NCBI GenBank assembly: GCA_963773735.1
Contig: CAVZCK010000017.1
Span: 62,001-126,000, forward strand
DNA: 64,000 bases
From: CAVZCK01 sp963773735
GTDB lineage: Bacteria; Pseudomonadota; Alphaproteobacteria; Rhizobiales; Rhodomicrobiaceae
Direction: 5' to 3'
Within the stretch, counting starts at the first letter, position 1. The number at the start of each line of letters is the position of its first letter. Below the pieces are notes generated by a model. It ran no database searches and was not told the origin of the DNA. It was given only the letters and a program-made list of their open reading frames with translations. Both the position numbers and the translations under genes were made by a program. Of this stretch, positions 40,932-51,240 are shown in pieces.

Positions 40932-42000
40932 ATGGCGCGCATCACGCTCGACAAACTTCGCCACAGCTATATGGCGCAGCCGAAGGCGACAGCCGACTAT
41001 GCGCTGAAGCAGCTCGACCTCACCTGGGACGACGGCGGCGCCTATGCGCTGCTCGGACCGTCAGGATGCGGCAAGACAACGCTGCTCAATATCATCTCGG
41101 GTCTCATCCGGCCGAGCGAGGGCCGCGTGCTGTTCGACGATCGCGATGTGACCGACGAGCCTCCCGCCGAGCGCAACATTGCCCAGGTGTTTCAGTTTCC
41201 GGTCGTCTACGACACCATGACGGTTTTCGACAATCTCGCCTTCCCGCTGCGAAACCGTGGCATCGCCGAAGCGGACGTCAGCAAGCGCGTCCAGACAGTC
41301 GCGGAGATGACCGACCTCGCCGCCATGCTGCCCAATCGCGCGGCCGGCCTCACCGCCGACGGCAAGCAGAAAATCTCGCTCGGGCGCGGGCTGGTGCGTG
41401 AAGACGTCCGTGCCATCCTGTTCGACGAGCCGCTCACCGTCATCGACCCGCATCTGAAATGGCAGCTCCGCTCCAAACTGAAGGAGCTGCACCAGCGGGT
41501 CAGGCTCACCATGATCTATGTCACGCACGATCAGACCGAGGCGCTCACTTTCGCCGACAATGTCGTGGTCATGCATGACGGCTATGTCGTCCAGATCGGC
41601 ACGCCGGTCGAGCTGTTCGAGCGGCCGCGCCACACTTTCGTCGGGCACTTCATCGGCTCGCCGGGCATGAATGTGCTGCCCTGCCGCGTCGAGAACGGCG
41701 CTGCGATTTTCGACGGCCATCGGCTCACCATCGACAACCCGCCGGCCGGCAGCCTCAACGGCAAGCAGACCGAGATCGGCATCCGCCCGGAATTCGTGAC
41801 GCTTTGCCGCGGACGGCATTCCCGTCGAGATCGCCAAGGTCAGCGATGCCGGCCGCTACCGGATCGTCGATACGCGCCATGGCGCGAGCCGCATCAATCT
41901 CTTGCTTTCGGAAGACGCCGCGATCCCGGCGACCGGCGCCCGTGTCGCCTTCCAGCCCAAACAGACGCGGCTCTACGCCGACGGCTGGCTCGTCGAGTGA
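40932..42000 (+). CDS. glpT: Glycerol ABC transporter ATPase GlpT, one frameshift
   Basis: The second ATPase of the glycerol importer, about 355 residues. Walker A is GPSGCGKT and Walker B is AILFDEPLTVID. The usual LSGGQ signature is replaced by LTADGKQKISLGRGL, a degenerate form, so this subunit may have an asymmetric role with GlpS. One shift near 41808 connects GIRPEFVTLC to DGIPVEIAKVSDAGRYRIVD and the end at 42000. It begins 14 bases after glpS. Confidence 0.86.
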
Positions 42001-42007
42001 GGCTCCC

Positions 42008-43674
<1,667 letters not shown>

Positions 43675-43707
43675 TCGATCGGCCGCCACGCCGCAAGGGA
43701 GGACGCA

Positions 43708-43989
43708 ATGGGACTGAGCTGGATGGCCTGGACATGGCAGACGGCGCTGTTCTTCGCCGCGATCGCGGCGCTGCTCGTCGCCATGACAATCTGGGAGATC
43801 CGCGTGCCGGGCGGCGGCGCCCGCCGGGGCATTCTCGCCATCGAAACCACGCGCGGCGACCGCCTGTTCATCTCGCTGCTCGGCAGCGCCTATATTCACC
43901 TGGCCTGGCTGGCCCTCCTCGGCCCGCCGCTCTGGGGCGCGGTCGCCATTTCGCTGATCTACGCGCTTTGCGTGTTCAAATGGGTTTGA
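43708..43989 (+). CDS. DUF2160 small membrane protein of the glycerol operon (GlpU-like)
   Basis: A 93-residue protein with two hydrophobic segments (TALFFAAIAALLVAMTIWEI and LLGSAYIHLAWLALLGPPLW, with a third at the end). The pattern WEIRVPGGGARRGIL...TTRGDR fits DUF2160, found as the last small gene of rhizobial glycerol ABC operons (called glpU there). It starts 33 bases after glpQ. The function is unknown but the association is consistent. Confidence 0.85.
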   Translation: MGLSWMAWTWQTALFFAAIAALLVAMTIWEIRVPGGGARRGILAIETTRGDRLFISLLGSAYIHLAWLALLGPPLWGAVAISLIYALCVFKWV

Positions 43990-44044
43990 GCCCGATCGGC
44001 TAAGCAGGTCTGCCTCGATCGGCCCGCGGAGGCGTGGAAACGCA

Positions 44045-44209
44045 AAGCCCCCTCACCCGGCTCGGTCCTGCCGGACCTCGCCGCCCTCTCCCGCGAGGGG
44101 AGAGGGCAGTCTGAGTTAATGGAAGCCTCGGTGCCTGAATGGCGACGGTCATGGCCCTCTCCCCTTGCGGGAGAGGGCGGACGCCGAAGGCGGCCGGGTG
44201 AGGGGCTTG
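44045..44209. repeat. Composite 165-base palindrome between convergent genes
   Basis: The outer arms AGCCCCCTCACCCGG (from 44046) and CCGGGTGAGGGGCTT (to 44208) pair, and two inner GCCCTCTCCC/GGGAGAGGGC-type hairpins sit at 44083-44107 and 44153-44178. The gap 43990-44324 between the DUF2160 gene and tetR holds no gene. The element can fold on either strand and may terminate both transcripts. Confidence 0.6.
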
Positions 44210-44324
44210 TGTTGGCAGCGCTGAAGCAGTCTGCTTGAGTTAGCACGCGATACGGTTTGCGTCGCGAAAATGCGACCAAACGAACAGATGGAGCCTCCTT
44301 CCAATTCAATGGAACGGAAAGGCT

Positions 44325-44980
44325 CTAGCCGTGACGGCCAGGCGTGGCCGCATAAGCGGCCAGGAACGTCCGCACCGCAATGCGGACGACATGATCGATC
44401 CGCTCATCCTCCGGCGCGGCGGCGTTCGCGAACATCATCGGCTTGAACAGCGTCGACTGAAACGCGTCGATAAGCTGCGCCGCGGCGATTTCGGAATCCT
44501 CGATCTGCAAGATCCCCGCGGCAACCTGCGCCTCCAGATAGGCCCGCACGCCCGCAATCCCGGTTGCCGGACCGGCGTCATAAAAGCGGCGGCCGACTTC
44601 CGGCATCCTGACGGCAATGCTCAACACCGTCCGCAGCGGACACAGCCGCTCGGGCTGGCATAGATATTTGATATGGGCGCGCCCGAGCGCCGTCAGCACG
44701 CTCTCGACATTGTGATCCTCGGGGTCCAGCGAGAGATTCGCTCGACCTGCGCGCGGCTTTCCTCCTCGAAGATCGTCTCGAACAGATCTTCCTTGCTCTT
44801 GAAGTAGACATAGAGCGTGCCCTTCGACACGCCCGCCCGCCGGGCGATCTCGCCCATGCTGGCGGCGTCAAAGCCCTGCTCCAGAAAGACGAGGCGCGCG
44901 CCGTCCATGATCTGGCGCCGCTTCGCCGTGGACGCGGCATCGCCAGACGCCGCCTCCTCTATTTCCGCATGGTCCATCAT
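44325..44980 (-). CDS. TetR-family repressor, one frameshift
   Basis: A regulator of about 218 residues. From ATG 44980 the N-terminal helix-turn-helix is MDGARLVFLEQGFDAASMGE and IARRAGVSKGTLYVYFKSKE. Near 44695-44720 the frame must shift, from VERISR to VLTALGRAHIKYLCQPERLC, to reach the ligand-binding C-domain that ends at 44325. The gene is divergent from emrA-emrB with two palindromic operators between them, so it almost certainly represses the efflux genes and itself. The C-domain resembles the AcrR-type multidrug group. Confidence 0.85.
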
Positions 44981-45032
44981 TGCACCAGCTTTCCGCCTTC
45001 GCTGCGAATATCGCAACGAAAATGAAATAATT

Positions 45033-45051
45033 TGACCGAACCGTTCGGTCA
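45033..45051. promoter_or_regulatory. TetR operator O1
   Basis: TGACCGAACCGTTCGGTCA is a perfect 19-base palindrome (one more matched T/A pair outside). It lies 53 bases upstream of the tetR start. Confidence 0.8.
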
Positions 45052-45090
45052 ATCTTGAAATGAGTGTCGGATTTGTATTATTTCAAGCGC

Positions 45091-45109
45091 TGACCGAACG
45101 GTTCGGTCA
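45091..45109. promoter_or_regulatory. TetR operator O2
   Basis: TGACCGAACGGTTCGGTCA is a perfect 19-base palindrome, identical to O1 except for the central base. Its centre is 58 bases from that of O1 and 41 bases before the emrA start, so it can cover the efflux promoter. Confidence 0.8.
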
Positions 45110-45140
45110 GAATTTTTACATATCAGTCGGAGCATGATCC

Positions 45141-46432
45141 ATGAGCGGAATTGCGCGGATGAAACGGACCGAATCAAGCCAGGCGCAGGAAAACCGGCTG
45201 GAGGCTAAGGATGTAGCGGCTGAAGCCAATCAGCCAGCGCGCCAAGAGGCGTCGGCCGTCGCCAGATCGGATCGCTCCCCTCCCGAGCGCGCCCGAGCCG
45301 GGTGCTTCCGAAACCGCCACCCGAGCCCAAGAAGCCGAGATCGATCCGCAAGACGGTAGCCATGTTCGTCGTGCCGCTGATCCTGATCGCCGCCGGATGG
45401 TACGGCTATCACTGGTATACGGTCGCGCGCTTCGAGGTCTCGACCGACGACGCCTATATCAAGGCGGACAATGCCACCATCGCGGCGAAAGTGTCCGGCT
45501 ATGTCGCCGCCGTCGAGGCGTCGGATAACGCCCATGTCAAGGACGGCGACGTAATCGCCCGCATCGACGATGGCGACTATCGCCTTGCCGTGCAGTCGGC
45601 CAAGGACAATGTCGCCGCGCAGCAGTCGACAATCGACCGGATCGGCAAGCAGGTCACGGCGCAGATTGCCGCACTCGATCAGGCCAAGGCGCAGCTTACG
45701 TCGGCTCAGGCCGGGGCCCAGCGCGCCGCCTCCGAGCTGCAGCGCCAGCAGGATCTCGCCAAGCGCGATTATGCCAGCCATCAGACGCTCGAACAGGCCG
45801 AGGCCACAAATGCGCAGGCCATCGCGGGCGTCGAGAGCGCCAAGGCCGCGGTCGAAGCCGCATCGGCGCAGGTCGAAGTCGTCAAGGCGCAGCAGCAGGA
45901 GGCGACGAGCGTCCTGAAGCAGCTCCAGACGGCTTTGCAAAAGGCGGAGCGCGATCTTTCCTTCACCGTCTTGCGCGCGCCCTTCAACGGCGTGATCGGC
46001 AATCGCGCCGTGCAGACCGGCGACTATGTCCAGCCTGGGCAGCGGCTCGCCAGCCTGGTTCCGCTCGATGCCGTCTATATCGATGCCAATTTCAAGGAAA
46101 CCCAGCTCGCCGAGCTCAAGCCAGGCCAGCCGGTCGACATCGAGGTCGACGCTGTCCCCGGCCACGTCTTCCACGGTCATGTGGTCAGCTTCGCCCCGGC
46201 ATCCGGCTCGGTGTTTTCGCTGCTGCCGCCCGATAATGCTACCGGCAATTTCACCAAAGTTGTCCAGCGCATTCCCGTGCGCATCCGCGTCGACCGCAAT
46301 CCGGACGAACAGGATCTGTTGCGGCCCGGCATGTCGGTCGTCGTCAGCGTCAACACGAAAGCTGACGCTGCGAGGAGTCCCGCAAAGCCGGGCCCCGTTG
46401 CCGCCGCTCCGGCGCAATCGCAGACCAGGTAA
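45141..46432 (+). CDS. emrA: EmrA/HlyD-type membrane fusion protein, N-terminal frameshift
   Basis: The periplasmic adaptor of an MFS-type tripartite efflux pump. From ATG 45141 a polar N-terminus (MSGIARMKRTESSQAQENRL) runs to about 45300. There one G seems missing from a GGG run, and restoring it joins to LPKPPPEPKKPRSIRKTVAM and the membrane anchor FVVPLILIAAGWYGYHWYTV. The rest is intact: the lipoyl half FEVSTDDAYIKADNATIAAK, a long coiled hairpin (residues ~110-210 of the main frame) and the beta-barrel with VLRAPFNGVIGNRAVQTGDY. GTG 45302 is an alternative start. It pairs with the EmrB gene 59 bases downstream. Confidence 0.88.
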
Positions 46433-46491
46433 CGCGATTGAACGGGCCATCTAACTGACCCAGACAGCAAGACGGCCGGAGGTTCGTTCCG

Positions 46492-48114
46492 ATGTCAAAT
46501 GTCAGCACATTCCCGCCTCGCGGGCCTGCGGCGATTTCCGCCGCATCGCCCGTTCGCGGCGCCGCCGAGGCCAAAGACCGCATCGACCCTGCGCGGCTGA
46601 TCGCTTTTCTCTGCATGGTCTTCGGCATGTTCATGGCGATCCTGGATATTCAGATCGTCTCGGCATCGCTCAGCGAAATCCAGGCCGGCCTCGCCGCCGG
46701 GCCGAATGAAATCACCTGGGTGCAGACCGCCTATCTGATCTCCGAAGTGGTGATGATCCCGCTTTCGGGTTTCCTGTCGCGGGCGCTCGGCACGCGCATC
46801 CTCTTCGCCACCGCGGCGGCGGGCTTCACGGCGTCGAGCCTGATGTGCGGTCTCTCCACCGGCCTCAACGAGATGATCTTCTGGCGCACCGTGCAGGGCT
46901 TCATCGGCGGCGGCATGATCCCGACGGTGTTCGCCTCGGCGTATACGATCTTCCCGCGCTCGCGCATGGGTCTGATCACGCCGCTGATCGGCCTGGTCGT
47001 CACGCTCGCTCCCACGATCGGACCGACGGTCGGCGGCTATCTCACCGACTATTTCTCCTGGCACTGGCTGTTCTTCATCAACGTAATTCCGGGCATCGGC
47101 GTCACTATCGCCGCGATCACGCTCATCGACTTCGACGAGCCGGATTTCTCGCTGTTCGACCATTTCGACTGGATCGGTCTCTTCTCCATGGCCGGCTTTC
47201 TCGGCGCGCTCGAATATGTGCTGGAGGAGGGGCCGCGGAACGATTGGTTCAACGACAATCTGGTGCTGATTTTCGCCTGGGTGTCCGGCATTTCCGCAAT
47301 CGTGTTTTTTGTCCGGGCGCTGACGGCGGCTGAGCCGATCGTCGATCTGAAGGCCTTCGCAAATCGCAATTTCGCGATGGGCTCGCTGTTCTCTTTCGTC
47401 ATGGGCATCGGGCTTTACGGCCTGACCTATCTCTATCCGGTCTATCTGGCCGCGATCCGCGGCTATGATGCGCTGATGATCGGCGAGACCATGTTCGTCA
47501 CCGGTCTCACCATGTTTCTGACGGCTCCGCTGGTCGGGCGGCTGATCGGAAAGGTCGATCCGCGCATCTTGCTGATGACGGGCTTCATCAGCTTCGGCGT
47601 CGGCACATGGTGGGCCTCCTATATCACCCATGACTGGGACTTCTGGGAGCTGTTCTGGCCGCAGGTGTTCCGCGGCTTCGGCCTGATGATGGCGATGATC
47701 CCGGTCAACAATATCTCGCTCGGCACGCTGCCTGCGGAGCGGGTGAAGAACGCTTCGGGCCTCTTCAATCTCACCCGCAATCTCGGCGGCGCCGTCGGGC
47801 TCGCCGCCCTGAACACCATGCTTAATAACCGCACCGACCTGCACATCGCCCGGCTGCACGAGGCGGTCAACTGGGGACGGGGACCCGCCGTCGAGGCTCT
47901 GAACAACCTGACCCTGCATTTCCAGAGTTTTGGCAGCGACGCACAGAGCATGGCGATCAAGCAGCTCACCGCCATGGCGCATCGTGAAGCCGTGGTGATG
48001 GCCTTTTCCGATGTCTTCCTGTTCCTGACGGCGCTGTCCATCGGGCTGAGCATTCTGGCGATCTTCATCAAGAAGCCCGCGCCTCAGGCCGCCGCCGCTG
48101 GCGGCGGGCATTAG
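46492..48114 (+). CDS. emrB: EmrB/QacA-type drug efflux MFS transporter (DHA2)
   Basis: A 540-residue 14-helix drug:H+ antiporter. The first helix has the D1-type motif FGMFMAILDIQIVSASLSEI; motif A-like GFLSRALGTRILF and motif C-like GLVVTLAPTIGPTVGGYLTD follow. Late helices include NASGLFNLTRNLGGAVGLAA, typical of EmrB. It exports hydrophobic compounds through EmrA and an outer-membrane channel encoded elsewhere. It is controlled by the TetR gene and operators upstream. Confidence 0.94.
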   Translation: MSNVSTFPPRGPAAISAASPVRGAAEAKDRIDPARLIAFLCMVFGMFMAILDIQIVSASLSEIQAGLAAGPNEITWVQTAYLISEVVMIPLSGFLSRALGTRILFATAAAGFTASSLMCGLSTGLNEMIFWRTVQGFIGGGMIPTVFASAYTIFPRSRMGLITPLIGLVVTLAPTIGPTVGGYLTDYFSWHWLFFINVIPGIGVTIAAITLIDFDEPDFSLFDHFDWIGLFSMAGFLGALEYVLEEGPRNDWFNDNLVLIFAWVSGISAIVFFVRALTAAEPIVDLKAFANRNFAMGSLFSFVMGIGLYGLTYLYPVYLAAIRGYDALMIGETMFVTGLTMFLTAPLVGRLIGKVDPRILLMTGFISFGVGTWWASYITHDWDFWELFWPQVFRGFGLMMAMIPVNNISLGTLPAERVKNASGLFNLTRNLGGAVGLAALNTMLNNRTDLHIARLHEAVNWGRGPAVEALNNLTLHFQSFGSDAQSMAIKQLTAMAHREAVVMAFSDVFLFLTALSIGLSILAIFIKKPAPQAAAAGGGH

Positions 48115-48120
48115 CGCGAG

Positions 48121-48160
48121 ATCCGAAAAGGGATGGGAACCGGTTTTCGGAAAAACCGAG
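48121..48160. repeat. Dispersed palindrome with GGGAACCGGTTTT core, second copy
   Basis: ATCCGAAAAGGGATGGGAAC followed by CGGTTTTCGGAAAAACC shares the GGGAACCGGTTTT word with 19778-19824 in the opposite sense. It sits just after emrB. Confidence 0.55.
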
Positions 48161-48298
48161 CGTAAGATAAAGGGCCAGAGCGGGACGTCAAACAACACCT
48201 CGCTCTGGCGGATGCGGCGCTGCGCGGCAGGCGCGGCGCCGCACGTGACCATCGGCGCATAAAGCGCTTATAGTGATGGCGGCTTGCGCAGGTGGCAC

Positions 48299-49288
48299 AT
48301 GAGCGGTTTTCACGGCGTCTTTCCTTATCTCGTGTCACCGGTCGATGCTGACGGCCGCGTTCTCACCGATGTGCTTCGGCGGCTCGCATCCGACCTGATC
48401 GATGCCGGCGTTCACGGCCTGACGCCGCTCGGCTCGACCGGCGAATTCGCCTATCTGACACGCGAACAGCGCATCGATGTCGTCAGGGCGACGATCGAGG
48501 CGGCGGCGGGGCGGGTGCCGGTCGTTGCCGGCGTTGCCTCGACCTCGACGGCGGACGCGGTCAGCCAAGCGCAAAGCTATGAGCGCCTCGGCGCCGACGG
48601 CATTCTTGCCATCCTCGAAGCCTATTTCCCGCTCAAAGACGCCCAGGTCGAGGACTACTTCCGCGCCATCGCCGATGCGGTCGGCATCCCGGTCGTGCTT
48701 TACACAAATCCGCAATTTCAGCGCAGCGATCTGAGCCTCGATGTCATCGCCCGGCTGTCGGAGCATCCGCGCATCGGCTACATCAAGGACGCCTCGACCA
48801 ATACCGGCCGGCTCCTGTCGATCATGAACCGCTGCGGCGACAGGCTGCGCGTATTCTCGGCCTCGGCTCATATTCCGGCCTGCGTCATGATGATCGGCGG
48901 CGTCGGCTGGATGGCGGGTCCCGCCTGCCTCATCCCGAGGCAGAGCGTGCGGCTGTTCGAGCTTTGCCGGGCCGGTCAGTGGGAGGCGGCGATGCGGCTG
49001 CAGCGGCAGCTCTGGCGGGTCAACGAAGCTTTCGCGCGGTTCAGTCTGGCGGCCTGCGTCAAGGCGGGCCTGCAGTCGCAGGGCTACGCCGTGGGCGGAC
49101 CGATACCGCCACAGGCAGCGCTCACCGCCGAGGATCGCGGGGTGGTCGAGGCCGCCCTCGCCGATGTCGGCGCCTTCGAGGACGCCGCTCTCTACGGACG
49201 GCTCAGCCGCCTAGTGGTCCGAATTCCGGCATTTGCATCCGCTTGCAGCACACTCGAGAGCAAATGCCGGAATCAAAAGGACCACTAG
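48299..49288 (+). CDS. DHDPS-family aldolase/lyase (DapA-like)
   Basis: A 329-residue member of the dihydrodipicolinate synthase/N-acetylneuraminate lyase family. The carboxylate-binding motif is GSTGE (45-49), the catalytic tyrosine is Tyr135 in VVLYTNP, and the Schiff-base lysine is Lys163 in YIKDAS. Substrate cannot be assigned; true DapA is unlikely given its place before a tricarboxylate-type transporter. The last ~25 residues (VVRIPAFASACSTLESKCRN) are encoded by the first 78-bp hairpin element, which also supplies the stop TAG, so the natural C-terminus has probably been replaced. ATG 48299 is preferred over 48284. Confidence 0.87.
   Translation: MSGFHGVFPYLVSPVDADGRVLTDVLRRLASDLIDAGVHGLTPLGSTGEFAYLTREQRIDVVRATIEAAAGRVPVVAGVASTSTADAVSQAQSYERLGADGILAILEAYFPLKDAQVEDYFRAIADAVGIPVVLYTNPQFQRSDLSLDVIARLSEHPRIGYIKDASTNTGRLLSIMNRCGDRLRVFSASAHIPACVMMIGGVGWMAGPACLIPRQSVRLFELCRAGQWEAAMRLQRQLWRVNEAFARFSLAACVKAGLQSQGYAVGGPIPPQAALTAEDRGVVEAALADVGAFEDAALYGRLSRLVVRIPAFASACSTLESKCRNQKDH
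49211..49288. repeat. 78-bp hairpin element A
   Basis: Ends CTAGTGGTCC and GGACCACTAG; the inner arms GAATTCCGGCATTTGC and GCAAATGCCGGAATC pair around a 23-base loop. An unpaired AAAA sits on the right side between inner and outer stems. The element overlaps the end of the aldolase gene. Confidence 0.8.
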
Positions 49289-49302
49289 CAACGTTATAGA
49301 TT

Positions 49303-49380
49303 CTAGTGGAGCTTTTGAATTTGACATTTGAGCGCGAGCTCGCGACAGGCGGGACTCAAATGTCAAATTCGCTCCACTAG
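49303..49380. repeat. 78-bp hairpin element B
   Basis: Ends CTAGTGGAGC and GCTCCACTAG; the inner arms GAATTTGACATTTGAG and CTCAAATGTCAAATTC pair around a 22-base loop containing GCGAGCTCGC. An unpaired TTTT lies on the left side, so B is element A's architecture in the opposite orientation, 14 bases away, with changed but still complementary stems. The rest of 49381-49650 shows no gene. Confidence 0.8.
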
Positions 49381-49650
49381 CCGAACCAATAGGCCGGGGC
49401 TGAGATTGCGGCCGGTCTTCACCTCCATCGACGCAACTTGCGGAAATAAAGCTATCTCCTGAACCGCGTGTTCAGCACGGCATCCGCGCTTGCGATGCCG
49501 ATCGGCAACGGTCACACTGTCACCGCGAAAGTGGGAAAGAACACAGTTGCCGTTTCGGTCGCGCTTTGACAGCATCCGCCCCCGTGGTTCTGCGCCTCGG
49601 ACGGTGCTCCAGACCGCAAGTGGCTATAATTTTATTGGAGGAGCTAAAGC

Positions 49651-50617
49651 ATGTTTCGTCATCTGCGATTGAGCGTTGCCTTGGGGTCGGCGCTTCTGGC
49701 TGGAGCAGCGGCGCTTCAGAGCCCGGCAGCGGCGGAAGAGAAATATCCCTCGCGCCCGATCGAGCTGATCGTGCCGTTCGGCCCCGGCGGCGGGGCGGAT
49801 CAGCTGGCGCGTCTGACCGGCAAGCTGCTTGGAGCCGATCATCGGCCAGGGCCTTCCGGTCGTCAACGTTCCCGGCGGCACCGGCGCGACCGGCATGGCC
49901 AAGCTGATCGCGGCGCCGGCGGACGGCTATTCGGCGGCGATCTACATCGCCGACACCCATGCTCTGCTCACCGGCGCAAATCCGCGCTGGAAGGTGGAGG
50001 ATCTGACGCCGCTGGCGGTGATGATCCAGCAGCCCTCCTTCCTGTTCGTGGCCAAGGACAGCCCATTCAAGACCTGGGCCGAGTTCGAGAAGGCCGCCAA
50101 GGCCGAGCCCGGCAAGCTGAAGGTGGCGACGGTCGGCTTCGGCAGCGTCGATGATTTCTCCTTGAAGCATCTGGAGGCCAAGGGCGGCATCAAGGTGGTG
50201 CAGGTGCCCTTCGCCAAGCCGAGCGAGCGCTATGTCTCGATCCTGGGCGGCCATGCCGATGCGCTTTACGAACAGGCCGGCGATGTCGCCCAGTTCATCA
50301 AGAGCGGCCAGATGCGCCCGCTGTTGATGTTCGGCGACAAGCGCCTGGGCGCCTTTCCGGACGTGCCGGCCTCGGGCGAGCTTGGCTTTACGGTGTCGCT
50401 GCCGCAATTCCGCTCGATCGTGGTGCGCGCCGGCACGCCGGCCGAGCATGTGAAATTCCTCTCCGACGCGCTGAGCAAGATCGCCGCGACGGACGAGTAC
50501 AAGGCGTTCCTCAAGGACAGCTATGCCGATCCGGACAGCTTTCTGCCGGCCGACAAATGCAAGGATTTCCTCAAGCAGCAGCTGGAGGACATGCAGAAGG
50601 CCAAGGCCGGGGGCTGA
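49651..50617 (+). CDS. tctC: Tripartite tricarboxylate transporter receptor TctC, one frameshift
   Basis: A Bug/TctC-family periplasmic binding protein of about 322 residues. The signal peptide is MFRHLRLSVALGSALLAGAA, cleaved near AAAEE. The family start EKYPSRPIELIVPFGPGGGA-DQLAR is clear. One shift near 49830 connects LARLTGKLL to IGQGLPVVNVPGGTGATGMA, and the rest runs to 50617. The ribosome site is GGAGG. It captures a carboxylate for TctAB. The DHDPS-family gene upstream may act on the imported compound. Confidence 0.88.
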
Positions 50618-50657
50618 TGCTTTAGGGCTTGCCTCAGGTTGTGTAAGGGAGTGATCG

Positions 50658-51182
50658 ATGCAGTCTCGAAGGTTTCTGTCGGCGCTCCCTTACGCGGTTC
50701 TGTTCGGCCTGGCCGCCTGGTTCTACCATCTGGCCGGCGAGATCGCATTCACCCGCCGCGGCGACAATATCGGACCGGATTTCTGGCCGCGCATGGCGCT
50801 GGCGGCGATGATGATCATCTGTGCCGTTCAAGGCGCGCGTCTCCTGATTTTCGGACGCGCCGATAGCACTCCGGGCGTCGTCGATGTCGGCGAGGAAGAC
50901 GACAATGCGCCGCGTTCGCACCTGCTTCTGATCGCGGGCGTGGTCCTGACGGTGGGCTATGGCCTGCTGATGCCGATCGTCGGCTTTCTCACCGGCACCT
51001 TCCTTTTCATGCTGCTTTTCATGTATGCGGGCCAATACCGCGCGCATCTGCCGATCTTTCTGTCGAGCCTTTTCGGCGCTCTGCTGGTAACCATCCTGTT
51101 CCAGAAGGTCGTCTACGTCTCCTTGCCGCGCGGCGTTCCGCCTTTCGATCGGCTGGCGGACTTTATCCTCAACCTATTCTGA
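50658..51182 (+). CDS. tctB: Tripartite tricarboxylate transporter small subunit TctB
   Basis: A 174-residue membrane protein with four helices (PYAVLFGLAAWFYHLAGEIA, FWPRMALAAMMIICAVQGAR, LLLIAGVVLTVGYGLLMPIV, and a C-terminal pair). The N-terminal motif NIGPDFWPR is characteristic of TctB. It sits between tctC and tctA in the standard order. Confidence 0.9.
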   Translation: MQSRRFLSALPYAVLFGLAAWFYHLAGEIAFTRRGDNIGPDFWPRMALAAMMIICAVQGARLLIFGRADSTPGVVDVGEEDDNAPRSHLLLIAGVVLTVGYGLLMPIVGFLTGTFLFMLLFMYAGQYRAHLPIFLSSLFGALLVTILFQKVVYVSLPRGVPPFDRLADFILNLF

Positions 51183-51240
51183 GCGAGTCTTTCGAGAGAA
51201 AGCCATCCAACCTTCACAGTCCGGAACAGGTTGACGCCCC

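Noticed and set aside
46495..48252. A 585-codon minus-strand frame opposite emrB.
   Set aside because: The plus strand encodes a complete 14-helix transporter; the antisense protein is composition-biased and matches no family.
48299..49288. Naming the aldolase dapA.
   Set aside because: Family residues fit, but the lysine-pathway enzyme is not expected beside a tricarboxylate transporter and the family has many substrates.
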